Assembly: GCF_009669305.1 (NCBI RefSeq)
Contig: NZ_SADB01000003.1
Location: 186,001 to 250,000 of the forward strand
Reading direction: 5' to 3'
DNA length: 64,000 nt
From: Ancylomarina sp. 16SWW S1-10-2
GTDB taxonomy: Bacteria > Bacteroidota > Bacteroidia > Bacteroidales > Marinifilaceae
A program made the position numbers and the translations under genes. Of this stretch, positions 1 to 8,747 are shown one piece after another. Positions within the stretch are counted from its first letter, which is position 1. Every line of letters begins with the position of its first letter. The notes under the pieces were generated by a model. That model ran no database searches and was not told where the DNA came from. It saw only the letters and a program-made list of their open reading frames with translations.

Positions 1-660
1 CGAGAAGTAGTTTGTACTTATAAATTTCATGATCTAGCTGAAGGTACTGCCGTATTGGATTTGGAACGTTCTCGTATGAAAGAGAAAAAAGAATTTCCAT
101 GGTTAACTGATGATTCAATAGATTGGAAAGCCTGGTGTGATATTTCCGATCCAAAATATAAATCGACTAACAGGTTAATCGACTTTTTGGTTGATGTAGT
201 GAGTAAAAATGGAGCTGTATTATTGAATGTGACTCCACAGGCTGATGGTGTGATACCAGAAGGTGTAAAAACCCGTTTGTTAGAAATGGGTCAATGGCTA
301 AAAGCGAATGGTGAAGCTATTTATGATACTCGTCCTTGGAAAGTATATGGAGAAGGACCTCAGGAAATTAAAGAAGGTCATTTAAGTGAGGATAAGAATA
401 AAGATGCTGTTGCAGAAGATATTCGTTTCTCGACTAAGGATGGAAATTTATATGCAATTGCTTTGGATTGGCCAAAAGATAAAATGATGATTCATAGCTT
501 AGCTAAAAAAGAAAATCTTTTAATAAAAGAGATTAAAAAGGTTAGCATGTTAACAACTGGCGAAGAATTGAAGTGGGAATTAACTAAAAATGGATTGTCG
601 GTTGAATTACCAAAAGAAAAGCCAGGAGATTTTGCATTTGCAATAAAGATTGAATTGTAA
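1..660 (+). CDS. alpha-L-fucosidase, GH29 (C-terminal part, 5' end outside window)
   Basis: The reading frame is open from base 1 and ends with TAA at 658-660, so about 219 C-terminal residues are visible and the start lies upstream. The segment DFLVDVVSKNGAVLLNVTP followed by ADGVIPEG and a Trp-rich stretch (GEAIYDTRPW) is characteristic of the end of the GH29 catalytic barrel; GH29 enzymes hydrolyse terminal alpha-L-fucose with retention. The last ~90 residues look like the C-terminal beta-sandwich of these enzymes. The catalytic nucleophile would lie upstream of the window and cannot be checked. A strong terminator follows directly, so this gene closes its transcription unit. It may belong to a separate fucose-related locus to the left. 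Confidence 0.85.
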   Translation, partial: REVVCTYKFHDLAEGTAVLDLERSRMKEKKEFPWLTDDSIDWKAWCDISDPKYKSTNRLIDFLVDVVSKNGAVLLNVTPQADGVIPEGVKTRLLEMGQWLKANGEAIYDTRPWKVYGEGPQEIKEGHLSEDKNKDAVAEDIRFSTKDGNLYAIALDWPKDKMMIHSLAKKENLLIKEIKKVSMLTTGEELKWELTKNGLSVELPKEKPGDFAFAIKIEL

Positions 661-694
661 AAAATAAGAGTGTATTTTTTATTATAGATATTAT

Positions 695-728
695 AACCTG
701 TTGGGATTCGATCTCAGCAGGTTTTTTT
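695..728 (+). terminator. Rho-independent terminator after the fucosidase gene
   Basis: A 12-bp stem (695-706 with 712-723, two G-U pairs) closes a 5-nt loop and runs into a T tract, 34 bases after the fucosidase stop codon. Confidence 0.8.
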
Positions 729-729
729 A

Positions 730-1556
730 GTTTAGGGAAAAGTGTTTTGTGAGGCAAAATGCTAAATATGAAAGGAATAGCTATAATTAGGAATCAGAAG
801 AAGATATAATCAAAGGCTATGGACATAGTTTTGTGGAGTGGGCTGAGTGTGATATTAAAAGTATGGTGAAATGTGATTGAAATTATCCATGGATTATTAT
901 GTGGAGTATTGACAATAAAATAGAGTGGATTTTTCCGGGGAGTGGTGATGCAACTGGTTATTGGACCAAAAATAAAGTGAAGAAGGTTAATTATTATTGG
1001 GATAGAACCTCTATTGTCAATTGGAAAAGTAAAGTTGTATTTTAATAAATACCGATAAGGAAAATACAATGTGGTTGAGGTCGCTCATAAATTCTCAAAA
1101 TGAGTAAACGAGATTGGTTTATTAAGGTCTTTAATTGCAAATTTGGCGATTTATACGTTAAGTAATTATTCTGATTATGTCTATATTTTAGATGTAGTAG
1201 GCTTTTCATATTGGCAATCGGTTTATGATTATTTTATAAGGCATAGTTTTCGGTAGCCTTGTGTTTTATTCTACTCCTGGCTTTGTAAAGACTTTCTTTT
1301 CTTTTTTTGAATCTTTTTTCTCTTCTTTTAAAGTTATGAACAACAAATTTAATTGAAAGGGAATAGTTTAATTATGACTTAGGTTTTACAAGAAAATTTA
1401 GATGTCAATCTTATTTAAAACAATTTATTTCCCTTTTAAAGTATTTGTAGTTAATCAATAAAAAACACCCAAGTTGTTCCCAACTTGGGAAATTATCTTG
1501 TTTAAATTATTGAACTTTGATCTTACTTATACTTTAAAGAGGGGTATGCAAGATGT
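730..1556. other. gene-poor region with decayed coding fragments
   Basis: No intact gene is visible. On the plus strand, about 800-1045 can be read as a protein-like fragment (for example DNKIEWIFPGSGDATGYW) interrupted by a stop near 880. Bases 1109-1255 read as another open stretch (LIANLAIYTLSNYSDYV) without a start codon. Both look like remnants of genes rather than genes; I do not recognise the families. The hairpin at 1468-1489 is listed separately. Confidence 0.4.
1468..1489 (-). terminator. hairpin with T tract on the minus strand
   Basis: A perfect 9-bp stem (1468-1476 with 1481-1489) with a 4-nt loop. On the minus strand it is followed by a run of T (complement of 1459-1466), so it could terminate leftward transcription. 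No leftward gene is intact nearby, so it may be a leftover of the decayed element. Confidence 0.45.
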
Positions 1557-1640
1557 GTTTTTGTTCCACAAAAACGTTTGTGCTTTCCAGCAGGGACTTT
1601 CATCGGAGATGAGAAGCTTGATTCTGCGAAGGCTAATAAA
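1545..1640 (+). other. candidate origin of transfer (oriT) region
   Basis: An inverted repeat with perfect 8-bp arms (1557-1564 and 1568-1575, 3-base spacer) followed by a less AT-rich stretch lies directly upstream of the mobC-like gene. This is where oriT sits in Bacteroides mobilizable elements. No nick site can be assigned from sequence alone, so the role is an inference from position and structure. Confidence 0.35.
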
Positions 1641-1649
1641 TGAAAAGAT

Positions 1650-2027
1650 ATGAGACCTAAAACAGTTGATCAGGATAAATTGGGAGAAGGGGTTCGGATT
1701 CGTTTGACGGAACTGGAAAAGAGATTGCTATTAAAAAGATCTCAGAGGGAAGGCTATAGAACCCTAAGTGATTTTTGCAGGGCAAAATTGGTTAAGAAAA
1801 GGGAGATCCGGAAAATCGAGGTGAGTGATGAGTTTGTAATGATTACCAAAAAACTGGACTATGACCTTAATAAAATAGGTGTAAATATTAATCAGCTTGC
1901 TAGAAATATCAATGCCCAACAGGTTTATCAATTCACAACTTCGGATCGTGAAATTTTTATGCAGGTCTTGCAAGAACTTCGAAATTGCTTTTCTGTTTTG
2001 CAGAATTATGTAGATATAATAGAATAA
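1650..2027 (+). CDS. mobilization accessory protein, MobC-like
   Basis: This 125-residue protein has the features of plasmid/transposon mobilization relaxosome proteins. The basic N-terminal half (VRIRLTELEKRLLLKRSQRE then TLSDFCRAKL) resembles a ribbon-helix-helix DNA-binding segment. The second half carries the characteristic IGVNINQLARNIN motif followed by a helical tail. Such proteins bind oriT and recruit the relaxase, the partner normally encoded just downstream. Here the expected relaxase is only a 35-codon stump (2045-2149), so the protein is probably an orphan without a mobilization partner. It belongs to the same decayed element as the recombinase at 2252-3469. The start ATG at 1650 gives the family's usual length. 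Confidence 0.75.
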   Translation: MRPKTVDQDKLGEGVRIRLTELEKRLLLKRSQREGYRTLSDFCRAKLVKKREIRKIEVSDEFVMITKKLDYDLNKIGVNINQLARNINAQQVYQFTTSDREIFMQVLQELRNCFSVLQNYVDIIE

Positions 2028-2044
2028 AGATAAAAGTCCTTCCT

Positions 2045-2149
2045 ATGGTCATTGTGATTCTTCAAACGACTAGTACCGAGACTGCTTTCCTTTACAATGA
2101 GAAGAAAGTGGAGGAGAAGAGTGCGACATGCATATCATTTACGATATAA
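2045..2149 (+). pseudogene. relaxase (MobA/BmgA-like) N-terminal remnant
   Basis: An ATG at 2045 opens a frame of 34 codons before TAA at 2147-2149. It contains TAFLYNEKKVEEKSATCI, matching the first conserved block of Bacteroidota relaxases, in which a short N-terminal strand is followed by a YNExKV motif and a Lys/Ala-rich stretch. It starts 17 bases after the mobC stop, exactly where a relaxase gene is expected. The rest of a normal relaxase (several hundred residues with a His triad) is missing; the recombinase gene begins about 100 bases further on. I infer an internal deletion that removed most of the mobilization gene. Confidence 0.6.
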
Positions 2150-2251
2150 TCATGAACTTAAAGTTATTTCCGATTTTTCTCTTGAGCTAAGTAAGGGCTC
2201 CAATAAAAATCAGAATAACTTTACTTACGCATTTTGTGAGGTATTCCTCTT

Positions 2252-3469
2252 TTATCGAAGTTTCCTTTTAAGTTTACTCATGTCTTTACTGACTTTTTCA
2301 TTAACGACTTTTGAATAGATTTGAGTCGTACGAATATTCTTATGACCAAGCATTGAACTAATCGATTCAATTGGGACTCCATTAGCAAGGGTAATAGTTG
2401 TAGCAAAAGTATGTCTGGCAATATGAAAGGTTAAGTTTTTGTCAATTGATGCCAGGTCTGCTAATTCTTTTAAATAAGCATTTAGTCTCTGATTGCTAAA
2501 ACTTGGGAATATGTGCTGCTCAGTTTTCTTTGCTGGATGATCAGCATATTTTTTTATTAAGTCGTGAGCCTGCGGTAGTATCGGGATATTCGATGGTGTT
2601 TTTGTTCTTTCACGTTCCAATAAAATCCATAGATTGCCATCTATCCCAATTCGGATATTTTCTTTAGTAAGGTTTGCAACATCTATATAAGCAAGACCCG
2701 TATAACATGAGAAAACAAAAATATCTCTCACAACACTAAGGCGAGGGAAAGCTAATTTTAAATTTTCAAGACTGAGTAATTCATCTTTATTGAGAAATCC
2801 TCTTTTCACTTCCACTAACTTAGTTTGATACTTTGCAAAAGGATCTTTATCTAACCACTCATTTCTGATGGCTAAATTGATTATTTTGCGCAAATTTTTC
2901 AAATATTTATATGTGGTGTTATTATTGCATTTTCTAACTGTTTTAAAGTAGTGCTCAAAGTCAATAATAAAAGAATATTTGAGGCGTGATAATGGAATGT
3001 CATTTAACTTGTATTGATGTTTAAGAAATCTCTTAACATGATCAAGTGTCGTGATATATCTTTTTACCGTTGCTTCAGCAAATGAGATACCTTGCAATTC
3101 TTTTATTTGATTGTTGTGATATTCAAAAACCTGGATTAAGGTTCTTTTGTTTTCCTCAATACCTAAGAATCGAGCTTTTAATTTCTTTGCAGAGATTAGA
3201 TCACCATTTTTAACTATCTCTGTGTGGTGGTCATAAATGCTATTTTTTAGGACCTCCAGGAATTTATTGAGTTGTCCAGCGCCTTTCTTCTTAGTTATAG
3301 CTTTATTTAGCTTGCTATCCCAGTTTTGAGGATTAATAGATCTACCTGTAGAGATTTCAACGCGTTCATTATTTATGGAAAAACGAATGTAAATAGGGGC
3401 TTCTCCAAGCTTATTAGATCTGTTTTTTCGAATGAGAAAACTAATGTTTAGTGTTGAAAATGTATTCAT
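2252..3469 (-). CDS. tyrosine recombinase / integrase
   Basis: A 405-residue site-specific recombinase with the Bacteroidota integrase layout: an N-terminal arm-type DNA-binding domain (about 1-90), a SAM-like core-binding domain (about 110-210) and a C-terminal catalytic domain. Visible catalytic residues are HIARH (His349, Arg352), LGH (His376) and the nucleophile Tyr385 in TTQIYSKV. The first catalytic Arg, normally in a TGLR-type motif, is replaced in TGLAYIDV, as is common in Bacteroidota conjugative-element integrases. The gene points away from the tRNA-Ser gene at 3780-3864 and is the nearest gene to it, consistent with integration at that tRNA. It is intact, although the mobilization module to its left is broken. 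Confidence 0.85.
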   Translation of the reverse strand: MNTFSTLNISFLIRKNRSNKLGEAPIYIRFSINNERVEISTGRSINPQNWDSKLNKAITKKKGAGQLNKFLEVLKNSIYDHHTEIVKNGDLISAKKLKARFLGIEENKRTLIQVFEYHNNQIKELQGISFAEATVKRYITTLDHVKRFLKHQYKLNDIPLSRLKYSFIIDFEHYFKTVRKCNNNTTYKYLKNLRKIINLAIRNEWLDKDPFAKYQTKLVEVKRGFLNKDELLSLENLKLAFPRLSVVRDIFVFSCYTGLAYIDVANLTKENIRIGIDGNLWILLERERTKTPSNIPILPQAHDLIKKYADHPAKKTEQHIFPSFSNQRLNAYLKELADLASIDKNLTFHIARHTFATTITLANGVPIESISSMLGHKNIRTTQIYSKVVNEKVSKDMSKLKRKLR

Positions 3470-3722
3470 ACGATGATCTTTTTAGGTCATACAGGGTATG
3501 TTTATTTAATAGGATTCGTAGAATTAAGTAGTGATGCTTCATAAATTTAATAAAAAATCCTCATCTTTCAAATTATATTTTCAAGGCTAATTAAATTTAA
3601 TTCGTTTTGGTTCAATTTGTTATGAGCGTGTTGGTGAACAGAGTGGGTTTTGAAATTTGTTCACCGGAGAGTACACCTTCCTATTGACTTTATTTGTATT
3701 AGAATGAATTGTGTAAAAATAG
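3470..3722. other. intergenic region between integrase and tRNA-Ser terminator
   Basis: About 250 AT-rich bases hold the expected promoter region of the integrase. No gene is visible. If the integrase acts on the tRNA, one attachment end should lie between here and the tRNA 3' end, but I could not find a matching direct repeat of the tRNA 3' end further left in the window. Confidence 0.4.
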
Positions 3723-3756
3723 AAAAGACTGTAAATCAGTAGATTTACAGTCTTTT
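3723..3756 (-). terminator. Rho-independent terminator of tRNA-Ser
   Basis: A perfect 15-bp stem (3723-3737 with 3742-3756), a 4-nt loop and a T-rich flank in the minus direction, located 24 bases beyond the 3' end of the tRNA gene. Confidence 0.85.
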
Positions 3757-3779
3757 GGATTAGGATGATTCCTAAATTG

Positions 3780-3864
3780 CGGAGAGAGAGGGATTCGAAC
3801 CCCCGGTACGTTGCCGCACAATAGTTTTCAAGACTACCGCATTCGACCACTCTGCCATCTCTCC
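3780..3864 (-). tRNA. tRNA-Ser (anticodon UGA)
   Basis: The minus strand folds as a class II tRNA of 85 nt. The acceptor stem GGAGAGA pairs with TCTCTCC, the anticodon loop is CTTGAAA, a long variable arm follows, and the T-arm is GGGGGTTCGAATCCCCC. CCA is not encoded. A partial second copy of the 5' half lies immediately upstream, between this gene and its likely promoter. The gene neighbours a tyrosine recombinase, so its 3' end is a plausible integration site. Confidence 0.95.
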
Positions 3865-3885
3865 TTTTTTTTAGATTGATTTTTA

Positions 3886-3933
3886 AGATTACCGCTCCCG
3901 AAAGCTTTCGGGACGACACTCTGCCATCTCTCC
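3886..3933 (-). pseudogene. truncated duplicate of tRNA-Ser 5' half with inserted palindrome
   Basis: Reading the minus strand, GGAGAGATGGCAGAGTG is identical to the first 17 bases of the intact tRNA-Ser. Then comes TCG, an 18-base palindrome (3896-3913), and GCGGTAATCTT, which continues the tRNA (GCGGTAGTCTT) up to the anticodon region. After that the similarity stops in an A/T-rich spacer. The palindrome therefore sits in the D-loop of a dead tRNA copy. The copy lies between the promoter (3967-3997) and the live tRNA, so it is probably transcribed as leader. Confidence 0.75.
3896..3913. repeat. 18-bp perfect palindrome inserted in the tRNA remnant
   Basis: TCCCGAAAGCTTTCGGGA reads the same on both strands. 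Compared with the intact tRNA it replaces three bases of the D-loop. Short GGGA/TCCC-ended palindromes of this kind recur between genes in Bacteroidota genomes (recollection, not a search). No second copy was noticed in this window. Confidence 0.7.
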
Positions 3934-3966
3934 AATAAGTCTTGTTATCTGTTTTGATAACGGGTG

Positions 3967-3997
3967 CAAATGTAAGTTAAAAAAGATCTCTACGCAA
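3967..3997 (-). promoter_or_regulatory. promoter of the tRNA-Ser unit
   Basis: On the minus strand TACATTTG matches the Bacteroidota -7 consensus TAnnTTTG exactly, and TTG (complement of 3995-3997) lies 20 bases upstream, matching the -33 spacing. Transcription would begin near 3960, ahead of the truncated tRNA copy. Confidence 0.65.
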
Positions 3998-3998
3998 G

Positions 3999-4530
3999 TG
4001 TTTTAGACAGTTCGTAAGTGATTTCTTTTTGTGAAATAAGCAATAGCTTGATAATAATGATTTTAATATGTTTTCTGGAAGAAAATAAAATTTATTTTTT
4101 AGTTGAGATTTTAAATGTCTAGTTACACGAATAAATAGATGTAAACTAAAGAACTTTAAATCTTAAATGGACATTAAACAATACAGGTACAAAAGAAGAA
4201 TTGGTTTATGTGTATGAAGAAAGTTCAAATTATAATGTGCTAAAAAAGAATTGGAAAATTTTAAAAGTATAGTAAAATGCAAATAAAAGTAAAAACATCG
4301 ACTTGAATGTGTTTGTGAATAGTTTAGTATTTAATGAATAAAATACTTTCTATTGGAATATTGAGACAAGAAACGATATGATAAATTTATCAGAGAATAT
4401 CGTTTTTAAACAAAAAATAAATATAAAATAGTATTTTCACAACCTATTATCGTACAACGATACGACTTCTCGCTAAAAGTATATTCATACTAGTGAGTAA
4501 TAATATTTACCTGTCAGTCAATATAAAATC
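3999..4530. other. intergenic region before the regulator gene
   Basis: AT-rich, no intact gene. Bases 4159-4272 can be read on the plus strand as the end of a protein (KWTLNNTGTKEELVYVYEES ... ILKV and TAG), but an in-frame stop just upstream and the lack of a start make it a decayed fragment at best. A 6-3-6 inverted repeat, TATCGT-ACA-ACGATA, at 4448-4462 lies 69 bases before the start codon of the hybrid two-component regulator and could be an operator. Confidence 0.4.
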
Positions 4531-7500
4531 ATGTATAAATCGATAGTTATAGTCATAGTTCTATTTATGTTGCATTTTGGTTCTAAGGCTCAAAAGCAAT
4601 ATTCCTTTTTACAAGTTAATAATGAGGATGGCCTAGTAAGTAATCAGGTTACATGTGTGCATAAAGATCTACATGGTTTTATTTGGATTGGGACTAGAGC
4701 AGGTTTGAGTCGATATGATGGTTCCGTAATTGTAAATTACAAGCATAATTCTAGTGATTCAACATCAATTCCAGATAATTATATTAAAGGTATTCAAGAG
4801 GATGTAAAAGGTAATTTGGTTATTTTAACCAGTAAAGGTTATATCGTTTATGATGTTTATAAGGAAAGATTTTATGCAGAAGCAAATAAATATTTTGGCT
4901 TAAATAAGGAACCTACTTTTACAGATAAAATATATTGTGATAATAATAAAGAAGTTTGGATAAAGCCAAGAAGTGAGTCCCACTTTTTAAAATATACCGC
5001 TGTTGATAGTACATTGCATCGTGTATTTCCAAATAACAGAGTTGAGAACTTTAAAGTGTTAGATTTTATTCATGCAAATCATGAGTATTATTACTTATTA
5101 AATAATGGTCTTATAGAATGTTATGATGATTCTACTTATGAGCTGAAATTTACAGATGATTATCTATTGGGTAATATAGGAGGAGGAAGTTTAGTGTCTG
5201 GTTTATTTGTAGATAATGAAAAAGATATATGGGTTTATGGTAATGATAATGGAGTTTATCATTTTACATCAAAGGATCGTAAGTGGAATAACTACTCAAG
5301 TAAAACTAAGAAACTGAGTTTGTCTGGTGATATTGTTTATAAAATAATACAGGATGATAAAGGATTGATTTGGATTGCGATGGATCATGGAGGTATAAAT
5401 ATTATCAATAAACAATCAGGTGAAATAACAAAAATTTATCATCAATCAGATAATAGTAAAAGCATAGCAGATAATTCAGTTAGCGACTTGTTTATGGATA
5501 ATAATCATATCATATGGGCAGCAACGAATAAAAATGGGTTGAGTTATTATCATGAAAACATTAATAAATTTCCTCATTACAGAAACTTATTGTCGGATAA
5601 AAAGAGTTTGCCATTTAGTGATGTAAATTGTTTTGTAGAAGACCCAAAAGGTAATTTATGGATTGGAACCAATGGCGGAGGTTTGGTTTATTTTGATAGA
5701 AAAAAGAACACTTATGTTTCATATAAGCATAATGAAAATGATATAACTAGTATAAGTAGTAATGTGGTTATGAGTTTACTTGTGGATCACAATAATGAAC
5801 TTTGGATTGGTACTTATGCTGGAGGAGTGAATCGTTTTGATGGTAAGCGTTTTAAACGATATCAATTTAGTGTTAATTCATTGGATGGATTAGTAAGTAA
5901 TAATGTTTGGTCGGTTATTGAGGATGATAACCTTAATATATGGATAGGTACTAATGGAGGCGGAATTGAAATTTATAATAAAGAGAAGGATGCTTTCTTT
6001 GAAATACCCAATAAAGGTAAGTTAATACTTCCTACTAAACATATTTCTAATCTATGCAAGCTTGCTGATGGTAATGTTTTTGTAGGAACAGCATATGGTA
6101 CATTCATTTATGATACAAAAAAACAATCTTACAGGAGGCCTCCAGGAATTAATGATAATACGCATTTCAAATTTATACATAAGTCAGTTAATTGTTTATT
6201 TGAAGATTCAAGAGGCTTGTTATGGATTGCTTCCAATGAAGGATTAATTGTGATTAATCCACGAACTTCATTTATAAAATTGTTTACTAATGAGGATGGA
6301 TTACCAGAAGACATTATGAATTGTATCGAAGAAGATGAGTTTCATTCTATATGGGTGAGCAAATCTTCTGGATTAAGTCAAATCAGGGTTAATAAATTTT
6401 CAAGGAATGATGAGTACTCTTTTCAAATTTCCAACTTTACAGAAGGAGATGGTCTACAGGCCAATGAGTTTAATCCTAATGCAAGCTATAAAACAAGTAA
6501 TAATGAATTAATATTTGGAGGAATAAATGGGTTTAATCTGTTTATGACAAAAAATATTAAAAGTAATAGAATATTACCCAAGCTTGTGTTTACTGATTTT
6601 CGTGTTTATAATCAAAGTATTTCACCCAATTTAGAAGTGCGAAATGTAAAACTTTTGGATCAGTCGATAATATTCTCAGATAAGATCGAATTAAAACGAT
6701 CAATGAATGTTTTCTCAATTGGTTTTGCAGCGCTTGATTTTATTATTTCAGATAAAATTAAGTATAAGTACAAATTGGAAGGTTTTAATGATAAATGGTT
6801 GATAATAGATAATAACAAACCGAGTGTAACTTATACTAATTTGAGTGCAGGAGATTATATTTTTAAGGTTAAAGTATCTTATGAAGATGGTGTTTGGAAT
6901 GAAGAATATGCACAATTAAATATTACTGTTTTACCGCCTTTTTATGGAACAAAACTAGCCTTTGTTATTTATGCGCTAATTGTGATTTTATTGTTTGTGT
7001 ATTATCGATATTTAATGAAACGCAAAGAAAAACTCAAATTTGCTATAGAGCAAGAAAGATTACTTGCGAAACAAAATCATGAGATGGATGAAATGAAATT
7101 ACGATTTTTAACCAATGTGAGTCATGAATTTAGAACGCCTCTTACTTTGATTATAACTCCATTACAAAGATTATTAGCTCGGGTTGAATCGTCTAAAAAT
7201 AAAAAGTTATTGGAGGTGATGGATCGTAATGCCAAAAGCTTGTTAGATCTGGTTAATCAGTTGCTCGATTTTAGAAAATTAGAGTTGCATGGAATGCGTT
7301 ATAATCCATCTTATGGTAATATTATATCTTTCTTGGATGGTGTATTGGAAAATATTAGAGAAGGATTTATAAAGAAGAATATAGAGCTTGTTTTTCGTCA
7401 TAAGTTAGATCAATTCATGTTTCATTTCGATGATGACAAGTTGCAGAAAGTAATGATGAATTTATTATCGAATGCTTTGAAGTTTACGCAAGAGAAGGGA

Positions 7501-8622
7501 ATTGTAACGCTTGAAGTGAATGTCGATGAACACAAAAAGATGGTGGATATATCTCTTACGGATACAGGCGTTGGAATACAAAAGGAGGATATAGATAAGG
7601 TATTTGTAAGGTTTTATCAGTCTGAAAATAATAAAAAACTTGGTTTATCGGGAAGTGGTATTGGTCTAAACTTGGCTCGTGAAATGGTGCAATTGCATAA
7701 TGGATCAATCTGTGTCGAAAGTGAAGAAGGTGTTGGGTCTAAATTTATTGTGAGCCTTCCGATTGAGCATGCTGAAGAAAATGTAATAGAGGATAAAGAA
7801 CAAGATCACGCTATTGAATACATAGCAGAAAAAGATCAAAAGACTACTGCAAAAGAGAAATCTGTCATCCTTTTGGTAGAAGATAATTTGGATTTTAGAA
7901 CATTTATGAAAGAAACTTTGCAAGATGACTTCATTGTTTATGAGGCAGCAGATGGACAAATTGGTTACGATACCGTTCATAATGTATTGCCTGATTTAAT
8001 TATTAGTGATGTGATGATGCCTAATGTTGATGGATTAGAACTTTGTCAAATGCTTAGAAAAGATATACGTACTTCGCATATACCTATTATTTTATTGACA
8101 GCAAGAATTGCTGATGAGGATAAAATAAAAGGCTTGGAAATTGGAGCTGATGATTATATTACCAAACCGTTTAATATGGATTTGTTGATGTTAAGGATTA
8201 ATAATTTGCTGAAGAAAAGAAGCAAGATGCAAAAGCAGTTTCAAAAAACAGTAAATATAAATCCAAGTGAAGTGCAAATTACGTCGATGGATGAAAAATT
8301 AATTAAGAAAGCGGTTGCTCTTGTTGAAGAAAATATAGCCGAAGCTAGTTTTAGCGTTGAAGATTTGAGTAAAGAACTAGGTATGAGTCGTGTTTATCTT
8401 TATAAAAAATTGATATCAATCACGGGAAAATCACCCATCGAGTTTATACGTATCATCCGATTAAAAAGAGGGGCACAATTACTCGAAAAAAGTCAGATGA
8501 ATATTGCTGAAGTCGCTTATGAAGTTGGTTTTAATAGTCCTCGTTATTTTAGTAAGTATTTTAAAGAAGAGTATGGTATGTTACCTTCTGCTTATGTAAA
8601 AGCAAAAGAGAAGGGGAAATAG
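4531..8622 (+). CDS. hybrid two-component system sensor/regulator of the mannan locus
   Basis: A 1363-residue HTCS protein that unites sensor and response regulator in one chain. In order: signal peptide (1-20), many beta-propeller repeats of the reg_prop type (GNLWIGTNGGGLVYFD and variants, about 25-700), a Y_Y_Y domain (about 745-805), one transmembrane helix (about 808-830), a histidine kinase core with SHEFRTPLT (phospho-His near 864), an ATPase domain with NLLSNALKF and SGSGIGLNLA, a receiver domain with the phospho-Asp in IISDVMMPNVDG (about 1157), and a C-terminal AraC helix-turn-helix (about 1265-1355). Such proteins bind an oligosaccharide in the periplasm and activate the adjacent polysaccharide locus. 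Location suggests it senses mannan or glucomannan oligosaccharides; the ligand itself is inference. Confidence 0.93.
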   Translation: MYKSIVIVIVLFMLHFGSKAQKQYSFLQVNNEDGLVSNQVTCVHKDLHGFIWIGTRAGLSRYDGSVIVNYKHNSSDSTSIPDNYIKGIQEDVKGNLVILTSKGYIVYDVYKERFYAEANKYFGLNKEPTFTDKIYCDNNKEVWIKPRSESHFLKYTAVDSTLHRVFPNNRVENFKVLDFIHANHEYYYLLNNGLIECYDDSTYELKFTDDYLLGNIGGGSLVSGLFVDNEKDIWVYGNDNGVYHFTSKDRKWNNYSSKTKKLSLSGDIVYKIIQDDKGLIWIAMDHGGINIINKQSGEITKIYHQSDNSKSIADNSVSDLFMDNNHIIWAATNKNGLSYYHENINKFPHYRNLLSDKKSLPFSDVNCFVEDPKGNLWIGTNGGGLVYFDRKKNTYVSYKHNENDITSISSNVVMSLLVDHNNELWIGTYAGGVNRFDGKRFKRYQFSVNSLDGLVSNNVWSVIEDDNLNIWIGTNGGGIEIYNKEKDAFFEIPNKGKLILPTKHISNLCKLADGNVFVGTAYGTFIYDTKKQSYRRPPGINDNTHFKFIHKSVNCLFEDSRGLLWIASNEGLIVINPRTSFIKLFTNEDGLPEDIMNCIEEDEFHSIWVSKSSGLSQIRVNKFSRNDEYSFQISNFTEGDGLQANEFNPNASYKTSNNELIFGGINGFNLFMTKNIKSNRILPKLVFTDFRVYNQSISPNLEVRNVKLLDQSIIFSDKIELKRSMNVFSIGFAALDFIISDKIKYKYKLEGFNDKWLIIDNNKPSVTYTNLSAGDYIFKVKVSYEDGVWNEEYAQLNITVLPPFYGTKLAFVIYALIVILLFVYYRYLMKRKEKLKFAIEQERLLAKQNHEMDEMKLRFLTNVSHEFRTPLTLIITPLQRLLARVESSKNKKLLEVMDRNAKSLLDLVNQLLDFRKLELHGMRYNPSYGNIISFLDGVLENIREGFIKKNIELVFRHKLDQFMFHFDDDKLQKVMMNLLSNALKFTQEKGIVTLEVNVDEHKKMVDISLTDTGVGIQKEDIDKVFVRFYQSENNKKLGLSGSGIGLNLAREMVQLHNGSICVESEEGVGSKFIVSLPIEHAEENVIEDKEQDHAIEYIAEKDQKTTAKEKSVILLVEDNLDFRTFMKETLQDDFIVYEAADGQIGYDTVHNVLPDLIISDVMMPNVDGLELCQMLRKDIRTSHIPIILLTARIADEDKIKGLEIGADDYITKPFNMDLLMLRINNLLKKRSKMQKQFQKTVNINPSEVQITSMDEKLIKKAVALVEENIAEASFSVEDLSKELGMSRVYLYKKLISITGKSPIEFIRIIRLKRGAQLLEKSQMNIAEVAYEVGFNSPRYFSKYFKEEYGMLPSAYVKAKEKGK

Positions 8623-8713
8623 TTTAGATGGGTTTGATTAATGTTCCGATAAAAGACAATTGTGTATTAAGGGTGCATATTATTCCTATCTCGGAAGTGT
8701 ATAAATGAAATTT

Positions 8714-8747
8714 ATAGGGTTAAGCGTTTAGCTTAACCCTATTTTTT
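8714..8747 (+). terminator. Rho-independent terminator after the HTCS gene
   Basis: A perfect 12-bp stem (8714-8725 with 8731-8742) with a 5-nt loop and a T tract. It separates the regulator from the enzyme operon. Confidence 0.85.

Noticed and set aside
702-710. GGGATTCGA resembling the tRNA-Ser 3' end, considered as the left attachment site
   Set aside because: Only nine bases match, and they belong to the fucosidase terminator stem and loop.
794-1069. 91-codon minus-strand open frame
   Set aside because: The plus strand of the same bases reads more like a degraded protein, and the minus frame has a low-complexity, non-protein-like composition.
2097-2318. 73-codon plus-strand open frame
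   Set aside because: It overlaps the relaxase remnant in another frame and the integrase 3' end; no motif and unnatural composition.
3620-3919. Open frame across tRNA-Ser
   Set aside because: It exists only because the tRNA and its terminator happen to be open in that frame.
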